Assembly (NCBI GenBank): GCA_943788695.1
Contig: CALSRG010000001.1
Coordinates: forward strand, 186,001-250,000
Direction of reading: 5' to 3'
Source of the DNA: an uncultured Flavobacteriaceae bacterium
Lineage (GTDB): Bacteria > Bacteroidota > Bacteroidia > Flavobacteriales > Flavobacteriaceae
DNA length: 64,000 bases
In this document: piece by piece, positions 47,498 through 55,180 of the stretch
Numbering within the stretch: the first letter of the stretch is position 1
Layout of the letters: each line of letters begins with the position of its first letter
Program-made: the position numbers and the translations under genes
Notes under the pieces: model-generated
Databases searched by the model: none
What the model was told of the DNA's origin: nothing
What the model saw: the letters and a program-made list of their open reading frames with translations, nothing else

Positions 47498-48349
47498 TTA
47501 ATTTAGGTCCAAATTATCGATGAGTCTAACACAACCTAAGTGCACTGCGATAAAAACTCTCAATGGCTCCGTTTCAACATAATGATCTTTGGATTCGAGG
47601 GAATGAGCATCTGCCAAAGTGAGGTATTCCAAACGCCATCCTAAATCACTTTCAAATTGTTCTTCTGCCCACAAGACCAAATCCGACCAGGACATACTGG
47701 AAATATGATCCTTGATAAAAGTCAAAACACGATAAATGAGCGGGGCTTGTGATTTTTGAACGTCAGTGAGGCGTTGATTTCTTGAACTCATAGCCAAACC
47801 CGATGGCTCACGATAAATTGAACAGCCAATAATTTCATTATTCTGACCCAGTTGAGCAGTCAATTGCTTTACAATTTGAAGTTGCTGGTAATCTTTTTCA
47901 CCGAAATACGATTTCATAGGGTTGACGGCTTCAAACAAAAGTTGCAAAACGGTTCCAACACCATCAAAATGCCCTGTTCTAAACGCGCCCTCCATCACCC
48001 TTGAAACAGATCCAAAATCCCAAGATTTAGACTTCGGAGTACCGTCGTACAAATCATGAGCCGTTGGAGCAAAAACAACGATTCTGTCTGTTGAAAGCGT
48101 TTGAAGCAACGTCACATCGGCCTCTAAAGTTCTTGGATATGTTTCTAAATCATCGAGATTATTGAATTGTGTTGGATTAACGAAGATAGAAACAACTACC
48201 ACTTCATTTTGTTCTAAGGCTTGATAAACCAATGACAGATGTCCTTCATGCAGAGCGCCCATAGTTGGCACAAAACCAACAACGGTTTCGAGGTCTGACA
48301 AACGCCGCCGCCATGACATTAAATCAGATTTTGATGTTAGTATTTTCAC
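47498..48349 (-). CDS. panC: pantothenate synthetase (pantoate-beta-alanine ligase)
   Basis: A 283-residue ligase joining pantoate and beta-alanine with ATP. The nucleotidyl-transferase motif [18 protein letters not shown] (about 24-41) and [19 protein letters not shown] (about 57-75) are intact, as is [15 protein letters not shown]; the KMSKS-like loop is AMSSRNQRL. The start codon is GTG at 48349. It is the first gene of the panC-panD-radA run and divergent from the starch-synthase-like gene, with a -7 box 23 bases upstream. Confidence 0.97.
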   Translation of the reverse strand: MKILTSKSDLMSWRRRLSDLETVVGFVPTMGALHEGHLSLVYQALEQNEVVVVSIFVNPTQFNNLDDLETYPRTLEADVTLLQTLSTDRIVVFAPTAHDLYDGTPKSKSWDFGSVSRVMEGAFRTGHFDGVGTVLQLLFEAVNPMKSYFGEKDYQQLQIVKQLTAQLGQNNEIIGCSIYREPSGLAMSSRNQRLTDVQKSQAPLIYRVLTFIKDHISSMSWSDLVLWAEEQFESDLGWRLEYLTLADAHSLESKDHYVETEPLRVFIAVHLGCVRLIDNLDLN

Positions 48350-48372
48350 GTTAGGATAAGATTAACACAGCG

Positions 48373-48380
48373 CAAACATA
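48373..48380 (-). promoter_or_regulatory. -7 box of panC promoter
   Basis: TATGTTTG on the minus strand fits TAnnTTTG and ends 23 bases before the panC GTG. No TTG is seen at the -33 distance. Confidence 0.4.
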
Positions 48381-48404
48381 GTACATTGCCCCAAATCTGC
48401 ATAA

Positions 48405-48436
48405 TTTTTGTAATTTTGTGACCTTGTATAATTTTG
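48405..48436 (+). promoter_or_regulatory. promoter of the starch synthase-like/DUF4270/glmS operon
   Basis: TTTTTG (48405-48410), an 18-base spacer and TAATTTTG (48429-48436) make the best full -33/-7 match in the window. The -7 box ends 12 bases before the ATG at 48449, so the 5' leader should be only a few bases long. Confidence 0.6.
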
Positions 48437-48448
48437 TGAACTATTAAT

Positions 48449-49258
48449 ATGAAAGACAAAAGGGTATTGTATGTATCGTCTGAAGTGGTCCCTTACCTTC
48501 CAGAAACGGAGATCTCCTCGATGTCCTTCGAAGCGCCTCGCATAGTCAACAAAGCTGGAGGTCAAATCAGGATCTTCATGCCACGCTACGGAAATATTAA
48601 CGAACGTAGACATCAATTGCACGAAGTGATTCGTCTTTCAGGGATCAATTTAGTAATAAACGATCTCGACATGCCTTTGATAATCAAAGTGGCTTCTATT
48701 CCAAAAGAAAGAATTCAAGTTTATTTTATCGATAACGAAGAATATTTTAAGCGTAAAGCCACCTTTGTTGACGATAAAGGCGAATTGTTTAGTGATAACG
48801 ACGAACGCGCCATTTTCTTTGCAAAAGGAGTCGTTGAAACTGTAAAAAAATTGAATTGGTCACCAGATATTATTCACATTCATGGTTGGCTTGCTGGGTT
48901 TTTACCTTTATATTTAAAAACTCTTTACAAAGACGAGCCTTTATTTTCTGAAAGTAAAATTGTAAGCTCCATTTACAAGAGTGGATTTAAAGGAACCCTA
49001 AACGACAAACTTGTTAAAAAAATTGAGTTTGACGGCGTACCAGCAGAGTCTTTAGCTGCCTTAACAAATCCTGACTACCACGCATTAACATTATCTACCA
49101 TTGAACATTCGGATGCCCTAATAAAAGGCTCATCAGAATTGCCAAAAATAATCGATGATGCATGTGAAAATTCGGGCAAACCATTGTTATCATTTCACCC
49201 AATAGACGACTTTGCAGATGCTTATATCGATTTCTACGAATCTAAAGTCTTGAACTAA
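48449..49258 (+). CDS. short glycogen/starch synthase-like protein (GT5 N-domain only)
   Basis: A 269-residue protein matching only the N-terminal Rossmann domain of GT5 glycogen/starch synthases: RVLYVSSEVVPYLPETEISS at the start, NKAGGQIRIFMPRYGNIN and DIIHIHGWLAGFLPLY in the middle. The normal KxGGL-type ADP-glucose motif is not recognisable (the beginning reads YLPETEISSMSFEAPRIV), and the whole C-terminal GT domain, which binds the sugar nucleotide, is absent. It is therefore unlikely to make glycogen. Short forms of this kind recur in Bacteroidota next to DUF4270 and glmS, suggesting another role in sugar or envelope metabolism (inference). Confidence 0.8.
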   Translation: MKDKRVLYVSSEVVPYLPETEISSMSFEAPRIVNKAGGQIRIFMPRYGNINERRHQLHEVIRLSGINLVINDLDMPLIIKVASIPKERIQVYFIDNEEYFKRKATFVDDKGELFSDNDERAIFFAKGVVETVKKLNWSPDIIHIHGWLAGFLPLYLKTLYKDEPLFSESKIVSSIYKSGFKGTLNDKLVKKIEFDGVPAESLAALTNPDYHALTLSTIEHSDALIKGSSELPKIIDDACENSGKPLLSFHPIDDFADAYIDFYESKVLN

Positions 49259-49272
49259 ATCAAGTCAAACCT

Positions 49273-50865
49273 ATGACACTTATTAAGAACTACATTTTTC
49301 GAATTGCAGTAGTCCTGTTGGCTGCTGTTAATTTTACTAGCTGTGATACAGATGTTAATACCTTAGGAACGGGAATTGTTAGTGGAGGGACCTTTAGTAC
49401 TAATCATCAAACGTATCCCGTTACAGTATACAATAAACCACTCGGTGCTGTCCAAACCAATTTACTACCCGCCTACTTACTAGGTTACAACAACGATCCG
49501 CTTTACGGAAGTAATACCGCAAGCATTGTCTCTCAAATGACTCCGTCGAATGTAGCTCCATCTTTTGGAGACGATGTAGTTATGGATTCAGTTGTACTGA
49601 CTTTACCTTATTTTTCGAGATTGACAGAAACACTTGAGGACGGCTCATCACTTTATGTTTTGGACTCAGTAAGTGGAAGTGACCCCATCAAAATTTCAAT
49701 CTATAGAAACAATTTTTATTTAAAAGATTTTGACCCATCGTCAGATTTTGATGAATTAATGTCTTACTATTCCGACCGTACTTTGTCCTCAGGTGAAGTT
49801 ATTGATGTTTCCTTACTCGAAGGTGATTTGCTTCATACTATTGACGAGTTTGTGCCAAGCAGTGAGCAAATTGTTCTATACAGTCTTGACGAAGACACCA
49901 ATGAAATGGTAGTTTCTCAACGGATTGCTCCAGCCTTACGTGCAAAGTTTGACCTAAGCAATGGGTATTGGGAAGAATTCCTTTTTGCTAATGAAGATCA
50001 ACCCGAATTGAGTAATATCAGCAATTTCCAAGATTTTTTTAGAGGCCTTTATATCAAAGCCGAAGTAATTGATTCTGACACAGGCAATATGGTGCTCTTT
50101 GACCTAAATAATAGTGGTGCAAATATCACCATGTATTATAACTACGACATAGTAGCCACAGTCGACGGTGAAGAAGTTGTTAATAATTTCAAAGGCTCGT
50201 ATGTGATGAGCTTTACAGGAAATAAAGTTAATTTTTACGATACCGACTTTTCAAACATCCTTGAAGGTGATCCTAATGGAGACCCTCAATTGTTTCTCAA
50301 AGGTGGTCCAGGTTCGATGGCTGTTGTCAATTTATTTAATGGTGACGATGAAGGTAACAGTGCCATACTAGAATCTTTTAAAGCCAACAATTGGCTGATT
50401 AACGAGGCGCAATTGATTTTTAGTGTGGATCAAACATCAATTCTTGGCGAAGAACCAGATCGGGTTATTTTATACAACTTAGAAACAGGAGTTCCCGTAA
50501 TAGATTATTTCATAGATCAAAGCCTTGGGACTTTTGATCTTGATACAAAAAACTACCATCTGGTGCCACTAGTCCGGGAAGGTGGTATAACTGACGGGGC
50601 TGGCCAAACCTACAAGGTTAGAATCACGGAGCATATAAATAACTTATTTGAACGTGATTCCACAAACGTGAAATTAGGACTCGTCGTCACCTCCAATGTA
50701 TCTAGCGCAAATGTCGCCAAAGTAACAAATTCTGTTGACCGCGATCGATTTACATTATCAGGTTCAATATTGTCCCAAAAGGGCACTGTTTTAGTAGGAA
50801 GCACAAATAGTGATTCTACTAAAAATGTCCGTTTTGAAATCTATTACACCGAACCAAACAATTAA
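49273..50865 (+). CDS. DUF4270 lipoprotein
   Basis: A 530-residue predicted lipoprotein: MTLIKNYIFRIAVVLLAAVN leads to the lipobox Cys at about residue 25 (FTSCDTD). The body is recognised as DUF4270, with DVNTLGTGIVSGG at the mature start and NPLYGS-like YNNDPLYGSNTASIVSQM around residue 75. Beta-rich, with no catalytic motif. It lies 14 bases after the starch-synthase-like gene and 3 bases before glmS, so the three are one operon. Function unknown; possibly an envelope protein related to cell-wall sugar supply. Confidence 0.87.
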   Translation: MTLIKNYIFRIAVVLLAAVNFTSCDTDVNTLGTGIVSGGTFSTNHQTYPVTVYNKPLGAVQTNLLPAYLLGYNNDPLYGSNTASIVSQMTPSNVAPSFGDDVVMDSVVLTLPYFSRLTETLEDGSSLYVLDSVSGSDPIKISIYRNNFYLKDFDPSSDFDELMSYYSDRTLSSGEVIDVSLLEGDLLHTIDEFVPSSEQIVLYSLDEDTNEMVVSQRIAPALRAKFDLSNGYWEEFLFANEDQPELSNISNFQDFFRGLYIKAEVIDSDTGNMVLFDLNNSGANITMYYNYDIVATVDGEEVVNNFKGSYVMSFTGNKVNFYDTDFSNILEGDPNGDPQLFLKGGPGSMAVVNLFNGDDEGNSAILESFKANNWLINEAQLIFSVDQTSILGEEPDRVILYNLETGVPVIDYFIDQSLGTFDLDTKNYHLVPLVREGGITDGAGQTYKVRITEHINNLFERDSTNVKLGLVVTSNVSSANVAKVTNSVDRDRFTLSGSILSQKGTVLVGSTNSDSTKNVRFEIYYTEPNN

Positions 50866-50868
50866 GCA

Positions 50869-52776
50869 ATGTGTGGAATTGTAGGATACATTGGTCATCG
50901 TGATGCTTATCCGATCATTGTCGACGGACTAAAACGACTTGAATACCGAGGCTACGACAGTGCTGGAATAGCGCTTTATAACGGAACAGGATTGGAACTT
51001 TTCAAAACAAAAGGTAAAGTAGTCCAACTAGAAGCGATTTCAACAAAGCGATCGCCAAAGACTCATACCGGTATTGGTCATACACGTTGGGCAACACACG
51101 GAGAGCCATCGGATGTCAATGCTCATCCTCATACTTCAAATTCCGGGGACCTTGTTCTGATTCATAATGGAATCATTGAAAATTACAATTCATTAAAAAT
51201 CGCATTAGAAAAAAAAGGATTCTATTTTCAATCCGATACAGATACAGAAGTCTTAGTCAATTTGATCGAATACATTCAAAAAACTGAAAAACTTAAATTA
51301 GGAAAGGCAGTTCAATTGGCCCTTAAGGAAGTAGTTGGCGCTTACGCTATTGCCGTGATCGACAACAAAAAACCGAACGAAATTGTTGTGGCCAAACTGG
51401 GCAGTCCATTGGCTATTGGCATTGGTAAGGATGAGTTCTTTATTGCAAGCGACGCCTCTCCATTTATCGAATATACCACTAATGCGATCTATTTAGAAGA
51501 TGAGCAAATGGCGATTATTCGTTTACACAAAGGTCTTAGTATTCGAAAAATAAAAGACGATTCATTAGTTAGCCCCGTTGTTCAAGAGTTGCATTTTAGC
51601 TTAGAACAAATTGAAAAAGGCGGTTACGAGCATTTTATGCTCAAAGAAATATTTGAGCAACCTAATGCCATCAAAGACACTTATCGCGGTCGTCTGGTTG
51701 GCAAAGAAGGACTTATCAAAATGGCTGGCGTAGATGATCATCTGGATAAATTTTTGAACGCCGACAGAATTATCATTGTTGCATGCGGCACCTCCTGGCA
51801 CGCAGGACTGGTGGCAGAATATATTTTTGAAGATTTGGCACGGATTCCAGTTGAAGTGGAGTACGCATCAGAATTTCGATACCGCAATCCGGTAATTACA
51901 TCACGAGACGTGGTTATCGCCATCTCTCAATCGGGTGAAACAGCGGACACCTTGGCCGCAATCAAATTGGCAAAGACATATGGTGCCTTTGTATTTGGAG
52001 TATGTAATGTCGTTGGATCAACCATAGCTCGTGAAACTAACGCAGGGGCCTACACACATGCTGGGCCAGAGATAGGCGTAGCATCAACAAAAGCCTTTAC
52101 TACGCAAATCACAATATTAACTTTGATTGCACTTAAACTGGGTCGTTTAAAAGGGACATTATCTGATCAACAGTATTTGGAAACTGTTAAGGGACTTGAA
52201 AACATCCCATCAAAAGTTGCAGAAGCACTTACACAAAATGATGCCATTGAGGTCATTGCAAAAACTTACAACCAAGCTAAAAATTGTTTGTATTTAGGAC
52301 GAGGCTATAATTTCCCCGTAGCTCTTGAAGGTGCTCTTAAACTAAAAGAAATTTCCTACATCCATGCCGAAGGCTATCCTGCGGCTGAAATGAAACACGG
52401 GCCAATTGCTTTGATTGATGAAAATATGCCTGTAATTGTCATAGCCACAAAAAAGGGACACTACGACAAAATTGTAAGCAATATCCAAGAAATCAAGAGC
52501 AGAAAAGGAAAAATTGTTGCTGTCGTTACCCAAGGCGACAAAACAGTAAAAGCACTTGCCGATCATTTGATCGAAGTCCCTGAAACCTTAGAATGTTTGA
52601 CACCACTGCTCACCACCATTCCGCTGCAGTTGTTATCTTATCATATCGCCGTTCAGCTGGAGAAGAACGTTGATCAGCCAAGAAATTTAGCGAAATCCGT
52701 TAAGTTTAAAAAAACAAGTGGTGTGGTTTTTTATTTGTCAATACCTAGTTGGATTATTTTTACTCTTGACAGATAG
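50869..52776 (+). CDS. glmS: glucosamine-fructose-6-phosphate aminotransferase with replaced C-terminal tail
   Basis: GlmS makes glucosamine-6-phosphate from fructose-6-phosphate and glutamine for the cell wall. The N-terminal glutaminase has the nucleophile Cys2 (MCGIVGYIG) and GHTRWATHGEPSDVNAHPH; two SIS domains follow, with ISQSGETADTLAA and ASTKAFTTQ. The family normally ends DQPRNLAKSVTVE. Here the match stops at Val611 and 24 other residues follow (KFKKTSGVVF... to LDR), read from an AT-rich insertion. The ancestral Thr-Val-Glu-stop codons sit at 53206-53217. The C-tail of GlmS closes over the sugar site, so activity may be altered, but the gene is essential in most bacteria and probably works. 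Confidence 0.93.
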   Translation: MCGIVGYIGHRDAYPIIVDGLKRLEYRGYDSAGIALYNGTGLELFKTKGKVVQLEAISTKRSPKTHTGIGHTRWATHGEPSDVNAHPHTSNSGDLVLIHNGIIENYNSLKIALEKKGFYFQSDTDTEVLVNLIEYIQKTEKLKLGKAVQLALKEVVGAYAIAVIDNKKPNEIVVAKLGSPLAIGIGKDEFFIASDASPFIEYTTNAIYLEDEQMAIIRLHKGLSIRKIKDDSLVSPVVQELHFSLEQIEKGGYEHFMLKEIFEQPNAIKDTYRGRLVGKEGLIKMAGVDDHLDKFLNADRIIIVACGTSWHAGLVAEYIFEDLARIPVEVEYASEFRYRNPVITSRDVVIAISQSGETADTLAAIKLAKTYGAFVFGVCNVVGSTIARETNAGAYTHAGPEIGVASTKAFTTQITILTLIALKLGRLKGTLSDQQYLETVKGLENIPSKVAEALTQNDAIEVIAKTYNQAKNCLYLGRGYNFPVALEGALKLKEISYIHAEGYPAAEMKHGPIALIDENMPVIVIATKKGHYDKIVSNIQEIKSRKGKIVAVVTQGDKTVKALADHLIEVPETLECLTPLLTTIPLQLLSYHIAVQLEKNVDQPRNLAKSVKFKKTSGVVFYLSIPSWIIFTLDR

Positions 52777-53205
52777 AATACAAGATATTTTTGTTGTCAA
52801 CGTTTTTTCAATTTTTTCATATGAATGGTTTGGTTCAGAACAAACAGGTTTTGGGTGGATAGAAAATGGGTTAGGTGACGAAATTTTTACCCTATTAATT
52901 ATTGTTTCAGGATTAATAAACTCTTTTAGTAAAGAGAAAATAGAAGATGAATTAATTTCAAGAATTAGATTAGAAAGTTTGTCTTTATCTCTCTTTATTA
53001 GTTTTGGATTAATAATTATATCTACATTTTTAGTGTTTAATATTAACTATATGTATGTATTAGTATTCAACTTATTTTTAATAATTCTCTTATTTAATTT
53101 AATATTTAAATTCAGACTATTCAAACACTATAACTCATGAAAAATAATTTAAAGTTATATCGAACAAAGTCTGGATATACACAAGAAGATATTTCAAAAA
53201 AAATA
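52702..53205 (+). other. 504-bp AT-rich insertion within the last codons of glmS
   Basis: Joining the base before this segment to the base after it restores an in-frame glmS ending (Val-Thr-Val-Glu-stop), so about 504 bases (boundaries plus or minus one) have been inserted. The segment is visibly more AT-rich than its neighbours. It holds a 5'-truncated membrane-protein gene and the first 22-23 codons of an Xre-type regulator, so both ends cut through genes. I find no terminal inverted repeats and no target duplication longer than one base, so it is not an intact insertion sequence. Confidence 0.75.
52718..53140 (+). pseudogene. 5'-truncated, probably frameshifted small membrane protein
   Basis: Up to 140 codons are open, with hydrophobic segments near the start, near 57-70 and two at the end (about 90-108 and 112-130), and a soluble loop FSKEKIEDELISRIRLESL. 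Small membrane proteins with this loop commonly precede a Cro/CI-type regulator gene in Flavobacteriia. No proper start is visible: the reading frame begins at a GTG in the insertion. The glmS frame over the first 70 bases (KFKKTSGVVFYLSIPSWIIF) looks more like the lost N-terminus, which would mean a frameshift near 52770. The stop overlaps the regulator ATG (ATGA). Confidence 0.6.
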
Positions 53206-53217
53206 ACCGTCGAATAA
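53137..53217 (+). pseudogene. truncated Xre-type HTH regulator fused to the old glmS terminus
   Basis: A 26-codon reading frame that begins like short flavobacterial HTH proteins (MKNNLKLYRTKSGYTQEDIS, helix 1 and the turn into helix 2) and then ends KKITVE. The last three residues and the stop are the ancestral glmS ending, in the same frame. The recognition helix is missing, so it cannot bind DNA. Confidence 0.7.
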
Positions 53218-53415
53218 TTTCTGGTGGGTGAGAGGGTTGTTCAAACTCCCCTCTCCCTCTAATACTTTATATTTCCGAAGACCCTTCTTATCCCTCGAAA
53301 TACTACCATCTTTGTTCTTTTCTAAATGAATTTTGTCATTTATGATAGGAATCCTGAAGTGAATTTCAATGTGATGTTCCTTTGTTGAATCATCATAATC
53401 TTTCACGATGATTTC
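53194..53415 (-). pseudogene. fragment resembling the C-terminal tail of a Bacteroidota recombinase
   Basis: The 3' part of a chimeric minus-strand frame, about 74 residues: EIIVKDYDDSTKEHHIEIHF, then RIPIINDKIHLEKNKDGS and KKGLRKYKVLEGEG. From memory this resembles the end of serine-type recombinases in Flavobacteriia, but I could not check it and the likeness is weak. It is joined in frame to the dgt remnant at about 53416. The last residues run through the old glmS stop region into the AT-rich insertion, so the present stop is not the original one. Confidence 0.35.
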
Positions 53416-53650
53416 GTGGATTTGAAATCCATGAATATTCTGTAGGTGCGGGTGACGTTCCAATATTCTTTGGCCAACTTGACATCCTAAAGAACGACCT
53501 ACTACACTTTCTTCGAGACTATGGGTCAATCGGGGGTGGACAAAGTCTCGACGTGACAAAGTCATCACCTGGGTTTTGTCTTGCAAGCTTCTGAATTCTT
53601 TTATGCGTGTCTCCATAGCGCTTGAGTGATGAAAGATCTTCCCAATTCAT
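53416..53650 (-). pseudogene. dgt remnant (deoxyguanosinetriphosphate triphosphohydrolase), internally deleted and truncated
   Basis: From the ATG at 53650 the frame reads MNWEDLSSLKRYGDTHKRI, the usual start of Bacteroidota Dgt. About 24 codons are then missing and the reading shifts by one frame, continuing as EFRSLQDKTQV, DFVHPRLTHSLEESVVGRSL (including the first His of the HD motif) and HPHLQNIHGFQIH, after which the match ends. The rest of the roughly 440-residue enzyme, including the HD pair, is absent. This is clearly a dead gene. A working copy may exist elsewhere in the genome. Confidence 0.8.
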
Positions 53651-53867
53651 ATCAAAAATTTGATCCGAATTTACTAATAATCAATCAACTGTCCTAGACA
53701 TAAAATTCAATTATTGCAGAGCCAATGTTTCTTTAATGTAAAGCGATTGATCACTTTCAGAAATCGGCATAACATTAATTTAACATTAAATTGATGTTTT
53801 GATAATTTTTAAGATATGTTCAGTTAACATTGATGAAAGTAATTTGTACCAAATAAAAAAGAATAAA

Positions 53868-55100
53868 ATGGAAAGATTTTTAGCAATTGCATTTATAACC
53901 TCGGTTACAATTTCTTGCACGACCGACGACGCTCCCTATATTCCTTTGGAGCCTACAGATCCCAATTCAAATATTGTCAATGTATCGGGTGCCATCAGTT
54001 CGGATGCCACTTGGACAAGCAACAATATTTATGTTTTAAATCAGAAAGTAGTCGTCACCAACGGCGCTACTTTGACAATTCAAGCTGGAACAATCGTAAA
54101 AGGCAAGCCTGGGCAAGGTTCGTTGGCGTCAGCATTGATCGTGGCTCGTGATGGTAAAATCAACGCAGTTGGAACTGCTGCTCAACCTATTATCTTCACT
54201 TCAGAGAGTGACAACATTGCTGTTGGACAAACTGCTGGAACCAACTTAACAGTTAACAACCGTGGTCTATGGGGCGGACTTATCATCCTTGGCAATGCTC
54301 CAGGATCATTTTCCAACGATGTGACAGAATTGCAAATTGAAGGACTGCCTGCCGATGACACTTTTGGAAGATACGGCGGAACTGACAGTGCTGACAACTC
54401 GGGCATCCTTAAATATGTCTCTATCAGACACGGTGGAGCTTTGATTGGTGAAGGCAATGAAATCAATGGTTTAACTTTAGGTTCCGTTGGTTCTGGAACT
54501 ACCATTGACCACATTGAAGTCGTAGGAAATGTCGATGATGGCATTGAATTTTTCGGGGGTTCTGTAAACGTCACCAACGCTCTAGTTTGGGGAGCAGGAG
54601 ACGACGGTTTAGACATTGACCAGGCCTATTCAGGAACAATTTCTAACGCCTTAGTAATTCTAGGAGATGTATCTGATCATGCTTTAGAAATTGACGGTCC
54701 TGAGGGTTCAATGACTGGATCATTCACACTTGAAAATGCTACCCTTATCGGCAACCTGACCACTCCCGACGGAGAATACGCCGATTACCGTTCGAACGCT
54801 ATGGGCATCACCAGAAATGTTTACGCCTATGGGTTTAAATCGAGCTCAGACATAGAGTTAGACAACGACGGGGTTGCTAATAACTATAATAACGGCTTGC
54901 TTTTGTTTGAAAACTTTCAAATAGCAGTTCCAGAAGGGACAACCATATCAAATATTTTCGCTAATAAAGCTGCTACTGTTTCGACCCCAACTTTCGGAAC
55001 CGAAGGTGCTTCAGTAGTCATTGGAAGTCAGACCACAGGAGCCAATCGTGGTCTATTTAGCTGGTCTTTTGCTTCCCTCACGGGTGGATTTGAATTGTAA
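53868..55100 (+). CDS. beta-helix-type lipoprotein next to TonB receptor
   Basis: A 410-residue predicted lipoprotein; the ATG at 53868 gives MERFLAIAFITSVTISC with the lipobox Cys at 17 (an ATG 23 codons earlier is unlikely). The mature part is rich in short beta repeats, e.g. TWTSNNIYVLNQKVVVTNGA and LTIQAGTIVKGKPGQGSLAS, then ISRHGG-like SIRHGGALIGEGNEINGLT and VVGNVDDGIEFFGGSVNV, typical of a right-handed parallel beta-helix. Similar proteins are often misnamed multidrug transporter in databases; there are no transport helices here. Pairing with the downstream TonB receptor suggests a surface role in uptake. Confidence 0.8.
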   Translation: MERFLAIAFITSVTISCTTDDAPYIPLEPTDPNSNIVNVSGAISSDATWTSNNIYVLNQKVVVTNGATLTIQAGTIVKGKPGQGSLASALIVARDGKINAVGTAAQPIIFTSESDNIAVGQTAGTNLTVNNRGLWGGLIILGNAPGSFSNDVTELQIEGLPADDTFGRYGGTDSADNSGILKYVSIRHGGALIGEGNEINGLTLGSVGSGTTIDHIEVVGNVDDGIEFFGGSVNVTNALVWGAGDDGLDIDQAYSGTISNALVILGDVSDHALEIDGPEGSMTGSFTLENATLIGNLTTPDGEYADYRSNAMGITRNVYAYGFKSSSDIELDNDGVANNYNNGLLLFENFQIAVPEGTTISNIFANKAATVSTPTFGTEGASVVIGSQTTGANRGLFSWSFASLTGGFEL

Positions 55101-55135
55101 TATCATTAATTAGTCAAACATCAACAGTGTCGAAG

Positions 55136-55161
55136 CAACCGCCTCAACAGGCGGTTGTTTT
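55136..55161 (+). terminator. hairpin between beta-helix lipoprotein and TonB receptor
   Basis: A perfect 9-bp stem CAACCGCCT / AGGCGGTTG with a CAAC loop and a short TTTT tract, 36 bases after the lipoprotein stop and 20 bases before the receptor ATG. The T-run is short, so it may be a partial terminator or attenuator controlling the ratio of the two products. Confidence 0.65.
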
Positions 55162-55180
55162 AGCATATAATAACTTGAAC

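Noticed and set aside
52718..53140. Intact novel membrane protein gene downstream of glmS
   Set aside because: No own start or promoter; the frame begins in the insertion, overlaps glmS, and the N-terminus seems to lie in another frame.
52701..53205. TA on both sides of the glmS insertion as a two-base target duplication or serine-integrase core
   Set aside because: Joining at the TA gives an out-of-frame end (Val-Asn-Arg-Arg) rather than Val-Thr-Val-Glu. The in-frame join leaves only a one-base overlap, so no clean duplication or shared core is supported.
52680..53650. Tn7-like transposon at glmS
   Set aside because: No Tns proteins, no 5-bp duplication or end repeats, and the insertion lies within the coding end, not about 25 bases beyond the stop.
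55127..55180. Longer N-terminus of the 55.2 kb TonB receptor
   Set aside because: The extension spans the CAACCGCCT hairpin and would bury the signal peptide.
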